Origin: Notamacropus eugenii
Taxonomy: Eukaryota > Chordata > Mammalia > Diprotodontia > Macropodidae
Direction of reading: 5' to 3'
Length of the DNA stretch: 64,000 nucleotides
Assembly (NCBI RefSeq): GCF_028372415.1
Contig: NC_092876.1
Coordinates: 60,660,385 to 60,724,384, forward strand
The notes beneath the pieces were generated by a model. It did not search any database, had not been told where the DNA came from, and was given only the letters and a program-made list of their open reading frames with translations. Position numbers and translations under genes: made by a program. Every line of letters begins with the position of its first letter. Position 1 is the stretch's first letter. Shown piece after piece: positions 34,839 to 49,800 of the stretch.

Positions 34839-37800
34839 CAGTCTTAGCACCAGAGAAGCCAGCCTGATGCAGAGAGCTGAACCATTCAGAGAGATCCCTG
34901 ACCTTGAGAGGGGAGGTATAAAATGTTCACTGAGCTTGGGGCAAATGACAAAAGGCATCCTCTAATCAACTTTTTAAGACAAATGCAATTGTGGGGACAT
35001 TCCAGAACACTGCCCTGTGACAGACCCCCAAAGACCTTGGGAGACAGCAAGGTCCCAAGAGGAGAGTAAGAGTATGAGGAATTCCGCTGGGGTCCAGGCC
35101 CAGGGACAAAAAGGAGGTCTCATCTGACAATTGCCTGTGTTGACTGACAGTTCTTGGGATCTAGGTGCTAGAAATCAGAAGTGAAGCGAAAACATAATGG
35201 AGAGCTATTAAAGTCTGATGCCCTGGACAAGACTATTGATAAACAGTCTTAGTTGCAGCTCTGTGCACATGACCCTGTGTTGTCTCAAATGACTTCTTTT
35301 TCAAGAGGACATATACATTTCCATGTATCTGTGATAGACTGTGAGAAGACAGTGAGGCAAACAAGTTAGCCTAGGGGTGACGAAGAAGTGTCACTTTTAA
35401 ATGTGTCAAGCCATCTAGGCAGTTTGGTGACACAGTGGAGTTGAGTGCTGGACTTGGACACAGGAAGGCCTGAGTTCAAATCCTGCTCAGATACTTACTA
35501 GGTGTGTGACTCTGGGCAAGTCTGCAGAAGCCTATTGTCTGTCCTTGTGGATCTCTACCCACCAGGGAGGCTCTCCTGAGGAAATATGAAGTACACCAGG
35601 GCTCGAGAACACACCTGGGGCAGGGCATAATGTTCAGGAAAGGTCAGGGAGAATGCTTCCTGGACCAAGATGATTTTTCAGAATGTATTTCATAGAATTA
35701 TGGAATGTCAGAGCTGGGAAGGCCTTAGAACCCAGAATGTCAGAGCTTGGAGAGCCCTTAGAACCCAGTATGTCAGAGCTGAAGGGCCCTTAGAACACAG
35801 GATGTCAGAGCTGGAGGTTCCCTAGAACCTGGAATGTCAAAGCTGGAAAGGTCCTTAGAACACAGGATGTCACAGCTGGGAGGCCCTTAGAATATAGGAT
35901 GTCACAACTGGGAGGATATGCATACCCCTTCCCTCAGCCTCATTCCTCCCTTCTGAATATATTCCAGCTTGTCAATGTTCTTCCTGAATCATGGTCCCTG
36001 AAGAAGAAAGAAGGCACCAGATGTGGTCTGCCCAGGGCAGAGCAGAGCACCGTACTCTCAGCTCCCTTATTCTGAAGACTGCTCCTCCATTATCATGATT
36101 GGGGATCTGGTTAGCTGTCCCTTCTGTGATCAGCCTAGAGGCCCATGGACTTCAGCCATGCTTGCACCCGCCCCCACCTCTCTCCCCAGGGCACTAGAGC
36201 AGCCCTCTTCTCCAGCTCTCACCTGGCCAGCACCTGCTCCTGGTCCACGGGCGCAGGGATTTCATCTGTCACCACAGCCACTTCCACTCCTATGTTCTCT
36301 TTTTTGATGACCTCCACAGGCTGGGGGATCTGTGGCTGCTGCTCAGCCTCCTGGGTCAGAACAGAAAGAAGACAATGAGGCTTCTGCAGATTAGAAAGGT
36401 GGGGCAGGAAAAGGGATGAGGGGCGCCAGCAGGTCAAGCACCAGAGGGAACAGAGAGGGGGGACGATAGACTTATTTCTCTCACTCTTCTACTCTGTGGG
36501 TCCTATGCTCCAGCCAAACTGGACTCCTTTCTGTCCCCAGAAGTCAGCCTGTACTCTCCCACCTCCACACCTTTGCTTACTCTATGCCTTCTACCTAAAA
36601 TTGCCTCTCTCCTGTCTTCATCTATTGAATTCCTGTCCATCCTCAACCAACACAAATGCCACCTCCCCCATGAGGATAGTTCCTCCCAAATCTTCCTTGT
36701 ACTGGTACCAACCTATACTTAGGGCTGTACTGTTCTGATCAGTGAGGCAGTCAGCACAGGTGCACATGGTCAACTCTATCTGGCTAGCCCCAGAGGCTAG
36801 AAATCCCAACCATTCCAACAATCTCCTAGCCATCCACTTTTCCTCATCTAAGCTCCTTGAAGGCAGAGTCTGTTTGGATTTTGCTTTGTACCCCCACTAC
36901 CTAGCACACAGGAGGCATTGACTAAATGCTTGTGGATGGATTGGTTCATTGAGGAGGCTCAATTGCCTCATCTGTTCAACCCTAAATCTGTGATCCTATG
37001 ACTGCTCTGGGAATGGTAATCAAATCAATTCTACCACTGCTCACTCTCCCTTCTAGGGCTCAATCTGTGATGCTACAAACCTAGAGTCTCATGTGGAATA
37101 GTGTAGAGTGTGCTAAACTTTGGAGTCAGGAAGACATCATGGGTTCAAATCCTCTCATACACTAGCTGTGTGAGCCTGGGTGAATCACATTTCTCTGTGC
37201 TTCCATTTCCACATCTGTAAAATGGGGGGGTGGGTTGGGTCACTAAAGTCCTATGACTCCACTCCCCATCCCCGTGACTTTCCTGGCCATTGCTTTCCCC
37301 TTTGTACTGCCTCCCCTGGTAGAAAACTCCTGGAGGAAAGAGACTGTCTGACTTCTTTCACTCATTCATTCAGACACAGAATCTCAGGGGTACTTGCTAC
37401 AGTGATGCTGTGCTTGTATTCGTATGTGAAAATTAATTAATTAGTTAATAATTAATAAATTAACAATAATAAATCAATCAATTAATTGAATTCCTCAAAC
37501 CCCAGTAAGTCTAAAGCGAATACTTAGACAAATAAAAAATAGTTTTTTGCTTTATTGCAATGCTTGGGGACCTGGATCAAATCCTGCTTCTTATACTCAC
37601 TACCTGAGAGATTTCTTTCCTCATCAGTAAAATGATAGTGTTGGATTCCATGGCCTCTAAGGACCCTCCCAGTTCTAAATCAATGATTCGAGAAGAGCTG
37701 TGTCTTGTTTCAGACAAACTGAGTTCAGGAAACCAGAGCATTTCCATTTGGTGTACCCACCAGCAGGCAATGCTGGCCTGCCATCTAAGAACAGAGCAGA

Positions 37801-40800
37801 TGGGGCCTCCTACAGTGAGCCTCACCCCACAGCCCAAGGTAGTAGCACTCTTTCCTTCTGGAAACCACTGTGGATTTACATGGCATGTCACCTGTATCTA
37901 CTCCTCCATACATGTGGTGTATTTCTCTAGCAGAATATACACTCCCTCAGGGCAGTGACCAATTCATTCTTGTCTCTAGAATACAGTAGGGATGAATGGG
38001 ATGAATCTAATTCCTGGATAACCAAGAACTAGTCCAGTTCCATAACTGAGTGTGGCAACTGTATAGCAGGGCAATCAGGGAATCAGAGAAATGCTGCAGC
38101 ACCCTTCAATGGGGGCACCAGGGAAAGAAATGAATCTCTCACACAGTTAACAAGCAAGGTTTCCACTTCTCTGAATTTGCACAATAGCCCTGGGAGAGAA
38201 GTGTTGTATGCAGAATTGAAGACCTCTCAAAACCTTGTCTTGGTGAGCTCCTCGTTCAGTGTGCTAAGTGGGAAGGCAGACATGAGCAGCTACTCACACT
38301 TTGGGGCACCGTTTCAAAGCCAGGATCAACTTCAGGCTTCATGTCACTTGGTGGCAGCAGTTCGGTCATGGAATACTTGAAATGGGGAGGGATGAAAAAG
38401 GGAATGGGGTGATCTGAGCAGCAATGCCCTCTCCCAATTATTCACCTCCTCCCTTAACACTGGCATCCAACACCTTCTCCCCCTGCATTGAGGAGAGGAG
38501 AGAGAAGGAGAAAAGGGGAAGGGGAGGAGGGATGGGGGAAGAGAAAGGGAGAGGGAAAAAAAGAAGGGAGGAGGAGAGAGATGAAAGGGAAAGAAGGAGA
38601 GACAGAAGGGGAAAGGGGAAAGGAAAGAGAGAGGATGGGAGGAAGAGGAGGGAGAGAGAAGAGAAGGGAGGGGGAAGAAAGAGGTGAAAAGGAAAGGACA
38701 AGAAGGAGAGAGAAGAAGAGAAAGAGAGAGGGAGAAAGGGGATAAAGATAGGACGGATCAGAGGGGACCTTATAAGTCAATGAGTCCAACCCCCTCATTT
38801 TACAGATGAGTCCCAGAGAAGTTTCAAGACATACCTAGGGGTGGATGAAAATAGGAGAAAAGGGAAATCAAAGAGAGAAGGGAAAAAGAAAGAGAAAGAA
38901 GACACAGAAGGGCAGAGAAAAAGGAGGAGGCGGGAGATAAAAGGAGAAGGGATGGAGATAGTAAAGGAGAGAGAAAGAAAAGAAGAAAAGGCAACAGAAG
39001 AGAGGAGGAAAAAGGGAGTGAACACTAGAAAGGGAGAGAGGAAAAATGGGGAAGAAAAGGAAAAGAAGAGGGGAAAGAGAGTTCTTTAGTTAGATGAGGA
39101 GGAATATTCTGGAAATGAAAGGCTGGGTTGAATTCCTCCACACAAGAGGAGAAGGAACCATGTTCTCCATCCCTATCCTTCCAGGCCCACGGTCTCTTCC
39201 ACCCACTGCTCAGACAAGGACACTTCAAGGTTGGCTTCATGCCTCAAGTGAGTCTCCATCTCCTTCCCTTCCTCCATCTCCCACAGCTCCTTCAACCCAG
39301 GAATAACTAAGGGCATTTGCCTCCCCTAACCAAGTCACTGGTGGGACTTTTCCCACACAGGCACAGAATGGGCACCTCCCTGCGAAGGGACCTGATTTAC
39401 AAAATTGTCTATGTATCCCCAGTTTTCTGAGAGAGCTACATTTGTTCTCTTCTCTCCAGGGTCCCCAAATGCTACTGTGCCCACCCCCAGGCCATTAAGG
39501 TGGAGTAAGAGGCACCATGATTCCAAACTCTACCCATTCCCTTCCAATATACTATGCACATTCTCCAACATACCCCGCTAGATAAATTCAAGGATGGCGA
39601 ACTTCCCTTAATCAAGTTACCATAAAGCAAAAGATACCTCCAGTGGGATTTCTGACATATCCAGCTTGTGGGCAGGCCCAGAGGAAATCTTGGACAGCTT
39701 TACCTCTAGCTCATCAAATATGGCCAGCTGCCCAGCAATCTGCTCAGCTTCTGGAGATGTAATATCTAGCATAAGAGGCTGTAACTCCACAAATGTCTGT
39801 TCCAGGGAAGACTGCATGGCCTGCTCGGATTCATCTTCACCCTTGAAGAAGGCTTCAGGCCTGGGGGGGAGCTCATCGTTGGGTTTGAGTAGAGCATCAG
39901 ATTCAGTGATAACAAGTGGTGGTGAGGCTGCTGGCTCTGTGGGAATGTCTGATGGAAATGGCTCCTCAGACATAAATGGGGCTTCAGCCTCAGGGGGAAC
40001 TTCTTGCAGGAAGGGAACCTCAGGGAGGAAGGAGACCTCAGGCTGGCAGGTATCCTCAGGCTTATTGAATTCCTCCAACAATGGAATCTCCAATGATGGA
40101 ACCTCCAAGATTGGGACCTCCAATGATGGTGCCTCAGGGAGTACCTCCAACTGGCTTTCGGATTTCAGGAGGTCTTCACTCTTGAGGGCAGCTTCAGCCT
40201 TGGCCAGGGCCTCCACCCTGAGCAGTTCCTCAGTTTTGGCCAGGGCCTCGGCTTTGGCCAGAGCCTCGGCCTTCAGGGCAGCCTCTGAAAAATAAAAATT
40301 TTTTGGTTACTATTTTTCTAAGGCGTAGAGGGAGTGCTAAGGTCAGGTGACCTCCCAAACCCAGAATCATTTCACTAAGAGGAAGTTTGCTCCAAATTAT
40401 TCCAAAGCACACTCTTTCTAAATTGTTAGTTTACATTCAAGGTCCTGAGTGGTCAGGCTTCAGCCAGAAGAGTTCCCTTATTAATCCCAGCAACACAAAT
40501 GCTCTAGCATCTGTATCTTTGTTCATGTCATTTCCCCAACTAGAATGTCCTACCATTCCTTCTTAATCCCTTCTCCTCTTTTCCAAACCTTACCCATCTT
40601 TCTGGGGTCAGCTGGATGCCCAGTTTCAGAAAGCCTTTCCTGACCGGCCCATCACACTGGGATCACTCTGCCCATTTCACAATATCTATGACATTATTGT
40701 AGGCACCTAAGTGCCTGAGTCCAAATCCAGCCTCAGACACATTCTGTGACAATAGCTAGATGGCATAGTGGATAGAGCACCAGGTCTGGAGTCAGGAAGG

Positions 40801-43800
40801 TCTGAGTTCAGCTCTGACATCAGACACTTGCAGGCTGTGTAAGGCCATGCAAGTCACTCAACAGTTTGTCTATAAAATGAGTTGTAAGAAGAAATGGCAA
40901 ACCACTCTAGTATCTTTGCCAAAAGGGGTCACGAAGAATCAGACACAAATGAACGATAACTAATAAGCTCTGTGACCGTGGGCAAGTCACTTAACCGGTT
41001 TGCCTCAGTTTCTTCATCTATAAAAGGGGGATAATAACAGCCCTTGCCTCCCAAGATTGTTGTGAGATCAAAATAACATTTAAAAAGCACTGCATGGCAC
41101 ATAGTAGGTGCTACATAAATGTTAGCCATTATCATCTATTGGCATCAATTGACCTGCTCCTGTGTGGAGCTTATCCCCCAGAAAGGCCATCAGCTTCTCA
41201 GGGGCAATCATTTTTTTCTAGGTCTGTGCTTTAATCAATGTGGGAAGTTCCCCATGTTGAAACTCCTTCCTCCCACTAGATTCAGGTCAGCAATTCACCT
41301 GCAAATTATAGTCTTAGAAATTATAGTCTCCTGGGGGCACTGAGAAATTAAACACCTTGCCAGGTTCTAGTGGCCACATGGGTCAGAGGTAGGCCAGACC
41401 CAAGTGTTCTTGACTGCAAATCTAGGCCTCTAGGGACATATACCAGGGACTCAAGAACTTCATTCCTGATCACAAAAATAACTCACACTTCCTAAATGTT
41501 AGGAAGTTATGTTTATTGTTTATGAAGTTCCTCTCTTCCAGGAAACTAAGTATTAATTTTACAGATGTGGAAACAGACTAAGAGATCAAAGCTACATTGG
41601 TAAAAAGCCAGGGCTCAACCCCAGGCTTTCTGTCTTACAGAATCACAAAAGGGCAGGGTGGCGTAATAGACAGAGTACCAGACTAGCTATATGACCATGG
41701 GTAAGTCACTTCCATCCCTCTGACTGTTTTCATATCCATAAAACGAGGAGGGGATGGTGGATGGTCTTTCAAGTCTCTTCTAGTCCTAAATCTGTGCTCC
41801 ATGATCCTAAGATGGCCTGAGAGGGAACCCTGATCAAGGTCACCTCTGCAACAAAAAATAGTTACCCAGCCTTGGCTTGGTTACCCAGCCTTCCCATCCA
41901 GGGAAGGATGTCTCCTTCCCATTACCATTAGGTACTTGGTCTCTTGTAATCTACTATGTTGGACAAAAAGGACATTCAGAAACACTGGACTTCACCAATG
42001 CCCCCAAAGCGTCTAAATTGTGTTATGTTCAAGGTGTCTGAGGGAAAATGCACTCCTCTGATCAAATTCCTGGCCTTCTCTTTGGTCATTCTCCAATTCT
42101 GCCTTGGAGCATAGCTCCTAATGCCTAGCACACAAGGTCATGTAGACAGTAGGTGCCTAATAAACATTTGCTGAATTGAATTATCTGTGCATAAAATTAT
42201 TGACAGGAGCTGACTATTAACCTTTTTTTTTTTTATATATTCCCAGTGCATAGTGTTTGGCCTTCTAGAGAGTAAGTCTTCCTACATATTGTTAAGAAAT
42301 AGTGGACTACAGGTGTGGAGTGAGGCATAGATTTTCCTTTTTATCTTTAAAAAAATTTTTTTTAGTTCCAAATTCTCTTCCTCTCTCCACCCCCTACTGA
42401 CCCATCAAAAAGGCAAGAAATATAACACCATATAACATGAAGTCATGCAAAACATATTTCCTCATTAGAGGCATATATTCAAACATTGTTCATTTGTTTT
42501 GCCTGATTGTAACTATTCATTACCAAGGAGAATTCTATTAGGGGCCAAGGATTCATTGAGATAGTGATAGACGACAAGGAAAGAGTATCCATAAAACACT
42601 AAAAAAGACAAAAAGAGGGATAGGCAGAATTATCCTTTATGAATCAACAGAATCCTTCTGAGTCATCATTAGAAGGATAAGCCCTCTGGGTTGTTTCCCC
42701 AACCCTAGAGATGAGCCACATCAAATCATCCTGGTCCACTCTTCCATGGGATCAATGGCCGACCTGTGCTGGCAGGCGCCATATGTAGTCAGGAAGTAGA
42801 GGAAAGATCACCAGCTTCCATGAGAATCAACCCTAAGACTTGGCCTCATGAAAAATGGGCTTAAGCCACTGAATTAAAATGGTTCACAAGACAGTCATGG
42901 GTAACCAGTGTGGTAGAGTGGAAAGGGCCCTGGATCTGCAATAAGAGAACCTGGGTTCAAATCCCACTTCTGATGCTTACTATGTCCTCCTTGGGCCTTA
43001 GTTTCTTCCTCTGCAAATTGAAGAGGCTGAACCATATGACCTCTGAAGTCCCTTCCAGATCGATAATGCTATAAGCCTCAATCTTAGCACTTACGTCTCT
43101 TCTTATCATCACCCCCCCATGCCACTCACCCCTGGGCAGTACCCACCAGCCTCCTTCCTGAGGTTCTCTTCCAAGGTGGAAAGCTTCACATCATAGGAAT
43201 TACGCATGGCAGTGATGTCCTCTTCGAGCTTGGCTCTTGACACTTGCTCTGCTTCATAATCAGCCTTTAGCCGGGCCAGTCGTTCCTCATACTCCTGAAA
43301 GACAGGGCAGCATGTCCATGACCAGAGGATCAGAAGGTTAAGAGCTGACAGCTCTTAGAGATCATTTAGACCAATCCATTCAACTATCAGGCAACTGGTA
43401 GTGCAGTGGGTATACCACTGGGAAAAAGTAGTCAGAAAAACTTGAGTTCAAATCTGGCCTCACTCACTAGTTATGTGACTCTGGGTAAGTCATTTCACCT
43501 CTATCTACCTCAGTTTCCTCATTTGTAAAATAGGGGTGATAATGCTAACACCTCCCTCCAGGGTTGTTGTTAGGATCAAATGAAATCATATTTGTAAAGC
43601 AATTAGCTTGGAACAATAGGTGCTATATACAAGCTTATTCCCTTTCCTTCCCTTATAAATGAGCCTTGTCCCAGGTCATATAACAAGTAGTGCTCTTGCC
43701 ATGGACCCTGACACAAAGAAAGCCAACATGGCAAGGTGGGAAAAGCATTGGACTTGAAATCAGTGGATCTAAGTTCAAATCCCTTCAGAATCTTACATTC

Positions 43801-46800
43801 CATATGACCCCACCTCACCTCGCTGGGCCCCAGCTGGAGAAATGGCTGCCTCATTTCCTAGGTACAAGCCCTCCCTAGTGCTTACCTCCCGAATCAACTG
43901 CTTCTCTGCTTCAGTATCTGGCTGAGGAGGTGGAGGGGCAGGCGGCTTCTCCTCAGTTTGCTGGGCTTTAACATACAGATCGTTCGATAACAAGGCTGAC
44001 AGTAAGCAGATCATAGGGGTCAGTGTGTAATCCAAAGCACACAAGAGATTTAGAAACCATGCTTAGAAATTAATTTGTATAATCCCATTGGCAACAAACT
44101 ATTGCGTAAGTATTAGTTTTACACACATCACAAAGTTCTATTAAATATGTGTATTTGGAGTTTAGACCAGACTTGGGAACTACTGATGTACAGTCGTGGT
44201 ATCAAATTCAAATAGAAACAGATTCCTGCTGGCAGTCATACTGACTTAGAAAATCATAAATTAACATTATCTAAGCCACAGGTGGGGAACTGGCAGCCTC
44301 AAGGCCACATATGGCCCTCTAGGCCCTCAAGTGTAGCCATTTGACTGAATCCAAACCTGTCAAAGGGCCGCACTAGAGCACCTAGAGGGCCACATGTGGC
44401 CTGGAGGCCGCAGGTTCTCCACCTCTGTTCTAGGTTGTATCCAATTTTTATTCATTTTGTTTGACATTTCCCCAAATGCATTTTAATCTGATTTGGCAGA
44501 GTGCTTTCTTCAAGTTTGGCACCTCTGGTATCCTCAGGAGGAAATTCCCTCCACCAGTACAGATCAACAGCTTCTCTATAATTTTCCTTAAGAACAGATT
44601 GGACCCTGTGACTCCTCTGCTCCAGTGGTTTCCTATTGCCTCTAGGATCAGATATAAACTCTAGTTTTCAAAGCCCACATTGACCTAGCCCCAACCTATC
44701 TTTCCAGTTCCCCCTCCCACGTTCCATGATCCTGTCAATCTGGCCTTCTTTCTGTTCCTCACACAAGACCCTCCATCTCCAAATCTGGAATCCAGGTCCC
44801 CTGGCTAGTACTTCCCTCACCGCCATATCTGGAATGTCCTCTGTTCTTACCCCTACCGTTTTCATTAAGTCCTTCTCTTCTTTTAATGTTACAAGGGCCA
44901 GAATTTAAGAATACATCAAGGAAACAAACTACATCAACTGACGCCATTGACACATTTTTGTTTTTATCAATAAGGCAAAGAAAATAGAACAGGATGAAAA
45001 TCTTTATTTCAAGGTAAAATGATCAAATCTGCCTGTAATTGTTTGTTTTTAAAATGCATTTGCACAGATAGAAGAAATCATAGTAAAATTATTTAAAATT
45101 TTTTTAATTCTTAGCGCAATCCATTAGTGCAATTGATTCACCTGATCCCAGAGAAGCTCCAACACCATCTCTCACATGAATCCTTTCCTAATTCGCCCAA
45201 CTTTTGGTGTTGCCCTCTCTCCCAGATTACCCTGAATTTTATTACTTTGTCTATATTTGTATTTCTTCACTTTATATTGATATTATATATATTTTATATA
45301 CAGGGGCAGCTAGGTGGTGCAGTGAATAGAGCCCCAGTGCAGGAGTCAGGAGGACTTGAGTTCAAATCTCACCTCAGACACTTGACACTCACTAGCTGTG
45401 TGACCTTGGGCAAGTCACTCAACCCTAATTGCCTCATCCTGGGTCATCTCCAGTCATCCTCATAAATATCTGGTCACTGGATTCAGATGGCTCTGGAGGA
45501 GAAGTGAGGCTGGTAACCTGCACAGCCCTCCCGCCCTCAAAACAAAGTCAAGTGCAAGTCATGTCATCATTTCTCTGATGGCATGGTCTTCTTCAGCAGT
45601 GAAGGATGAACACATTCTACATGCAGTTTTCTCCCCCACAAGCTCTTTGCAAGGAGGGCTCTTCAATCTTTATACTTATATCCTCAGTACCTGACACATA
45701 GTAGGCACTTACTACATGCTGATTGGTTGATATAAGAACTATTTCTAGAGTAGTGGTTCTCAAACATTTATACTTTACGCTCTTAAAATTGATCACCTAC
45801 CCTCAAAGGACTTTTGTTTACATGGGTTATATCAGGGGGCATGGTGGAGCCAGCTCTTATCAGCTCCAGAAAGCTGATTGTTCAATTTTTCTTGTGAGTG
45901 TTTACACCTTGGAAAATAGGCAAGTAATTCAAATCAGGGCTTGATTCATCGTTTTATTGCTTATCTAGGCTTAAGAAAGTGATGGGGAAAATGATAATTT
46001 TGCAGATTAAACTTAAAAGTGTAACATAAACATATTCCCTTCCCCACCTGGTTGTTGAACATTTACCAGCATATCCTTGGTGCTCCCTATCAATGTTTAC
46101 CCTATTAGAAATTAAAACACCTTAGTGTTATTATGAAAATAATTTTGACTTCACAAAACCCCTGAAAGGACCTCAGCGAGTCCCTGGAATCCCTGGACCA
46201 AACTTTGAGAACTGCTATTCTAAAAGGCACTTTCTGGTTCCCCCACCTGTTAAGTGTCTTCCTTTCCAAAGTTACCTTGTATCCACTTTATATGTGGATA
46301 CCTATACCTATGTATACCTATATATGTATTTTGTATAGACTTATATATGAACAGAGTCGCACAGCTGGTAACTATTTGAGGGAAGATCTGAACTCAGGGT
46401 TTCCTGACTCCCAGGCCCAGCGCTCTATGCACTGTAGCATCCCCCAGCAGCCCATCCAAAGGAACCAGAAGGAAGCCTCCTTGTGTTGGTTGGTCCTTTG
46501 TAGCTGCTTCACTCAAAGAACCAGACCCAGACAGTCTCTATTGAGGTGGGTGGGCAGGGTAGCATTACCTCTAGGGATGAGGCCAGGGAGCTCTTGAAGT
46601 CCTCATTAAAATATAATAACACCTGTCCTTTATAAGGGGTTTATGTTTCCCATCAGCTATCTTATTTGATCCTTGGTAGGACGGGAGTTATTATCCCCAT
46701 TTTACAGATAGAGAAGCTGAAGCCCAGGGAGAGGACTTCCCTAAAGTGGAATTAGTAGTTGGGCCAGAAGCTGGAGCTAGGACTCCTGAACCCCAGGACA

Positions 46801-49800
46801 GTGCTCTCTCCACGACATCATAGGAGAGGAAGGTCCCTGCCCCAGGGAGAAGGCTGGATGGGAACAAAGGCAAATTTTCCCTCGCTTCAGATTTTGGTGA
46901 GAGCTGGTCCTCTCTCTCACCTTTTGCCAGGCTCCTGGCAATCCCTTATCAAGTCAAAACTTAGAAGCAGCAAACCCTGGGGGGGGGGGGGTCACTGGAC
47001 TTGGAGGCAGGAAGACCTCGGTTCGGACATCACTGTGTGATCCTGAACTTCAGTTTCCTGATATGTAAAATGAGAGAATTGGCTTTGATAGTCCCTAAGT
47101 TTCCTTCCTACTCTAAATCTGTGAACCTGTGAGCAGGATGAGAGAGGAGCACCCTTAGACAAATGAAGGAATTTCAGGACTCTGGAATTAGGATTGGGAG
47201 CCCTGACCATTTGCACCCCATATCCCCATGGTCCCCTGTGATAGCAGCACATTTTGGTAGGAGATATGATGAGCAAGACAGTCTCATAGACGTGGGGGGC
47301 AGGAAGTGGGTGAGTCATACCAGCTGATGAGAAGCTCAGCACCGCTGCCATGGGCACTGGTGGAGGAGGTTGGCAGTGCCTGGGTGGTGGGAACAAGGAG
47401 AAAGAGACCAAAGAGGAGACCTGTCCCCTGACTGGTAGAGCTGAGCAAGATGGCCCTCCCACCTCCCACACCCACCACTGCCTCAGGGTCTGCCAGGCAG
47501 CTTCAAAGGGCCCATTAGCTCCTGGCCTATGTGTGCCAGAAGTCAGTGGAAAATACCTCTGTCATGTAGACGGGAAGACCAAAGCATTCAGAGGGAAAGG
47601 GATGTGTCCCCAGGCTTGTGAGGTCAAATGAAACACATAGACAGATAAATAGACAAGCAGACAGACAGATAGAAAGAAAAATAGACAGACAGATAGAAAG
47701 ACAAAGAAACAAAAAGATGGACAAAGAGATAGACAAAAAGATAGATAGACAGACAGACAGAGACAGACAGACAGACAGATAGATAGACAGATAGATGATA
47801 GACAGGCAGAGAGACAAGCAAATAGACACACAGAAAGATAGACACTATAGATAGACACATGCATATATATATATGTATTATATGTGTATGTGTATATATG
47901 TTTATACAGATATATAAAAATGCAATATAAATGCCAGCTGTGGTAATTACAAACAATGAATTTTTTCAGCCCCAGCAACTCATGAAGATTTCCTGCTTTA
48001 CCATGAAAGGGTCAAGAACTGTGTTGGGGAAGATGTACCTCTACCAAGGAAATCACCCATCCTTGAGGGATTTCAGCATATTTTACATTAGACCTCACCT
48101 CTGGAGACCCTGGGCAACCTCAGACACCTGAGGAGGTGGCATGGTACAGTAGGCAGAACACTGGTCAAGAAGCCCTGAGTTCGAATCCAGCCTCAGCTAT
48201 CTAATGGGTGACCCTGGGTAAGTCATGTGATATCTCAGGGCTCCAGGCAATTCTGAGATGCTAAGTTTCAGAGCAGTAGGTTCATTAGTCAAGGGAAATA
48301 TCTCATTGGAAGCCTCCTATGCTTATAATAAACTAACAGGTCTGCCTGAAAAAAACTGCAAGGGATCATTTTTATGAGGTCCAATGAAGCCAACTCCATC
48401 TCATAAGGACAGAAGCATTTGAGAAGCCCCATGGTAGGCAAACATTTTATCCCATCACATCTCCAACAAAGACACTGAGAGGCAGCTTGGGGGCAGGAGT
48501 CTTCCCTGAAGCTCTTCAAAATTCAGGAAAGGTCCTGTTGAATCCAAGGTTCATCTCAGGGGCCCCCTCCCACAGGAAGACTTTCATGATTCCCCCAAGT
48601 GTGGCTTCCTTCTCAAATACTCTTAGACCTACTTATCTATGTAAATGTAGCAGGCCTCTGGTATAATGAAAACTCCTTGAAGACAGGGTGCCCAGCTTGG
48701 TGTCTAGCACACAGTAGGCACTTAATAGATGTTTCTTTAATTGAACCGAGTTCCTATTTCAACCTGGTAGAGATTCATCTCAACAAATCTAACAAATATA
48801 GCAGTGCCTACTATGTGCTTGGTGACAGAAGGATTAAAAACAAGTCATCCTGGATTATTCCAACAGTTTCCTAATTATTCTCCCTACTGCAAGCCTCTCT
48901 TTGCTTGAAAACATCCTCCATATTGGCCAGAGGAACATTTCCAAAGCACAGACCTCCCTGTGTTGCTTCTCTGCTCAATAAACTCCAATGGATTCCTGTG
49001 ACCTCTAGAACGAAACCCTCATCACAATCTGGCTCCATCTCAGATGTCCAGGCTTATTCCACCTTACTCCTCTACTCCAGGAAAGAGTGACATGATCAGA
49101 TTTCCTAAAAGACTCTTTCTCCTAAAGAACCTTCTGCAGCTCCCTATCCCCTCCAGGATAATGTATAAATTCCTCTCCCTTTCCAAAGTCATCTTCTACA
49201 TGAGTGGGAAGATGGATTAGACCATGGGAGAGACTGGGTTAAGAGAGCAATTAGGAAGCTACCCCAATGACAATAGCCTGACACGTACCATTCACATCTA
49301 GAGCTTTGACACTCAACCCCACGCAGATCAGTTGGAGGGCCACAGTGTCCCCTGGGGCCCCAGGGAGCCTACCTGTCAGGTTGTTTGACTTCACCGTTTG
49401 AGCCAGGATGGCTTTCAGTTTCTTTATCTCCTCCTGGTACTCCCTCAGGAGGGCATCCTTGGGGTCCTCATTGATGCGAGGCTTGTTTTTGATGTTCTTG
49501 GCTCGATTGGCATAGCGCAGGGTGCTGAGGGTCTCATCGTAGTTATTGTCCGCAGGGGACAGGCAGGCCACCATGAGGGTCTTGGTGTTGCCCCCCAGGG
49601 AGTCCTGCAGCAGCCGAGTCAGCTTCGAGTCCCGGTAGGGGATGTGTTTGCAGCGGCCATCCACCAGGGCCGAGATGACATTGCCCAAGGCCGATAATGA
49701 GAGGTTAATTTTTGTGGCCTCCTTGAGCCGCTCCCCTGTGGCCCCTGTTTTTGACTGCCTCTCGCTGCCAGCCAGGTCGACTAGGTTCAGCTTCCCTGCC

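Noticed and set aside
34495-34867. Val-Cys or Thr-His repeat proteins
   Set aside because: Translation of the (CA)n microsatellite.
38424-39089. Arg/Glu/Lys-rich and Ser/Pro/Leu-rich open frames
   Set aside because: By-products of the polypurine tract.
47527-47978. Cys/Leu/Ser-rich membrane-like frames on the minus strand
   Set aside because: Generated by GACA/GATA simple repeats.
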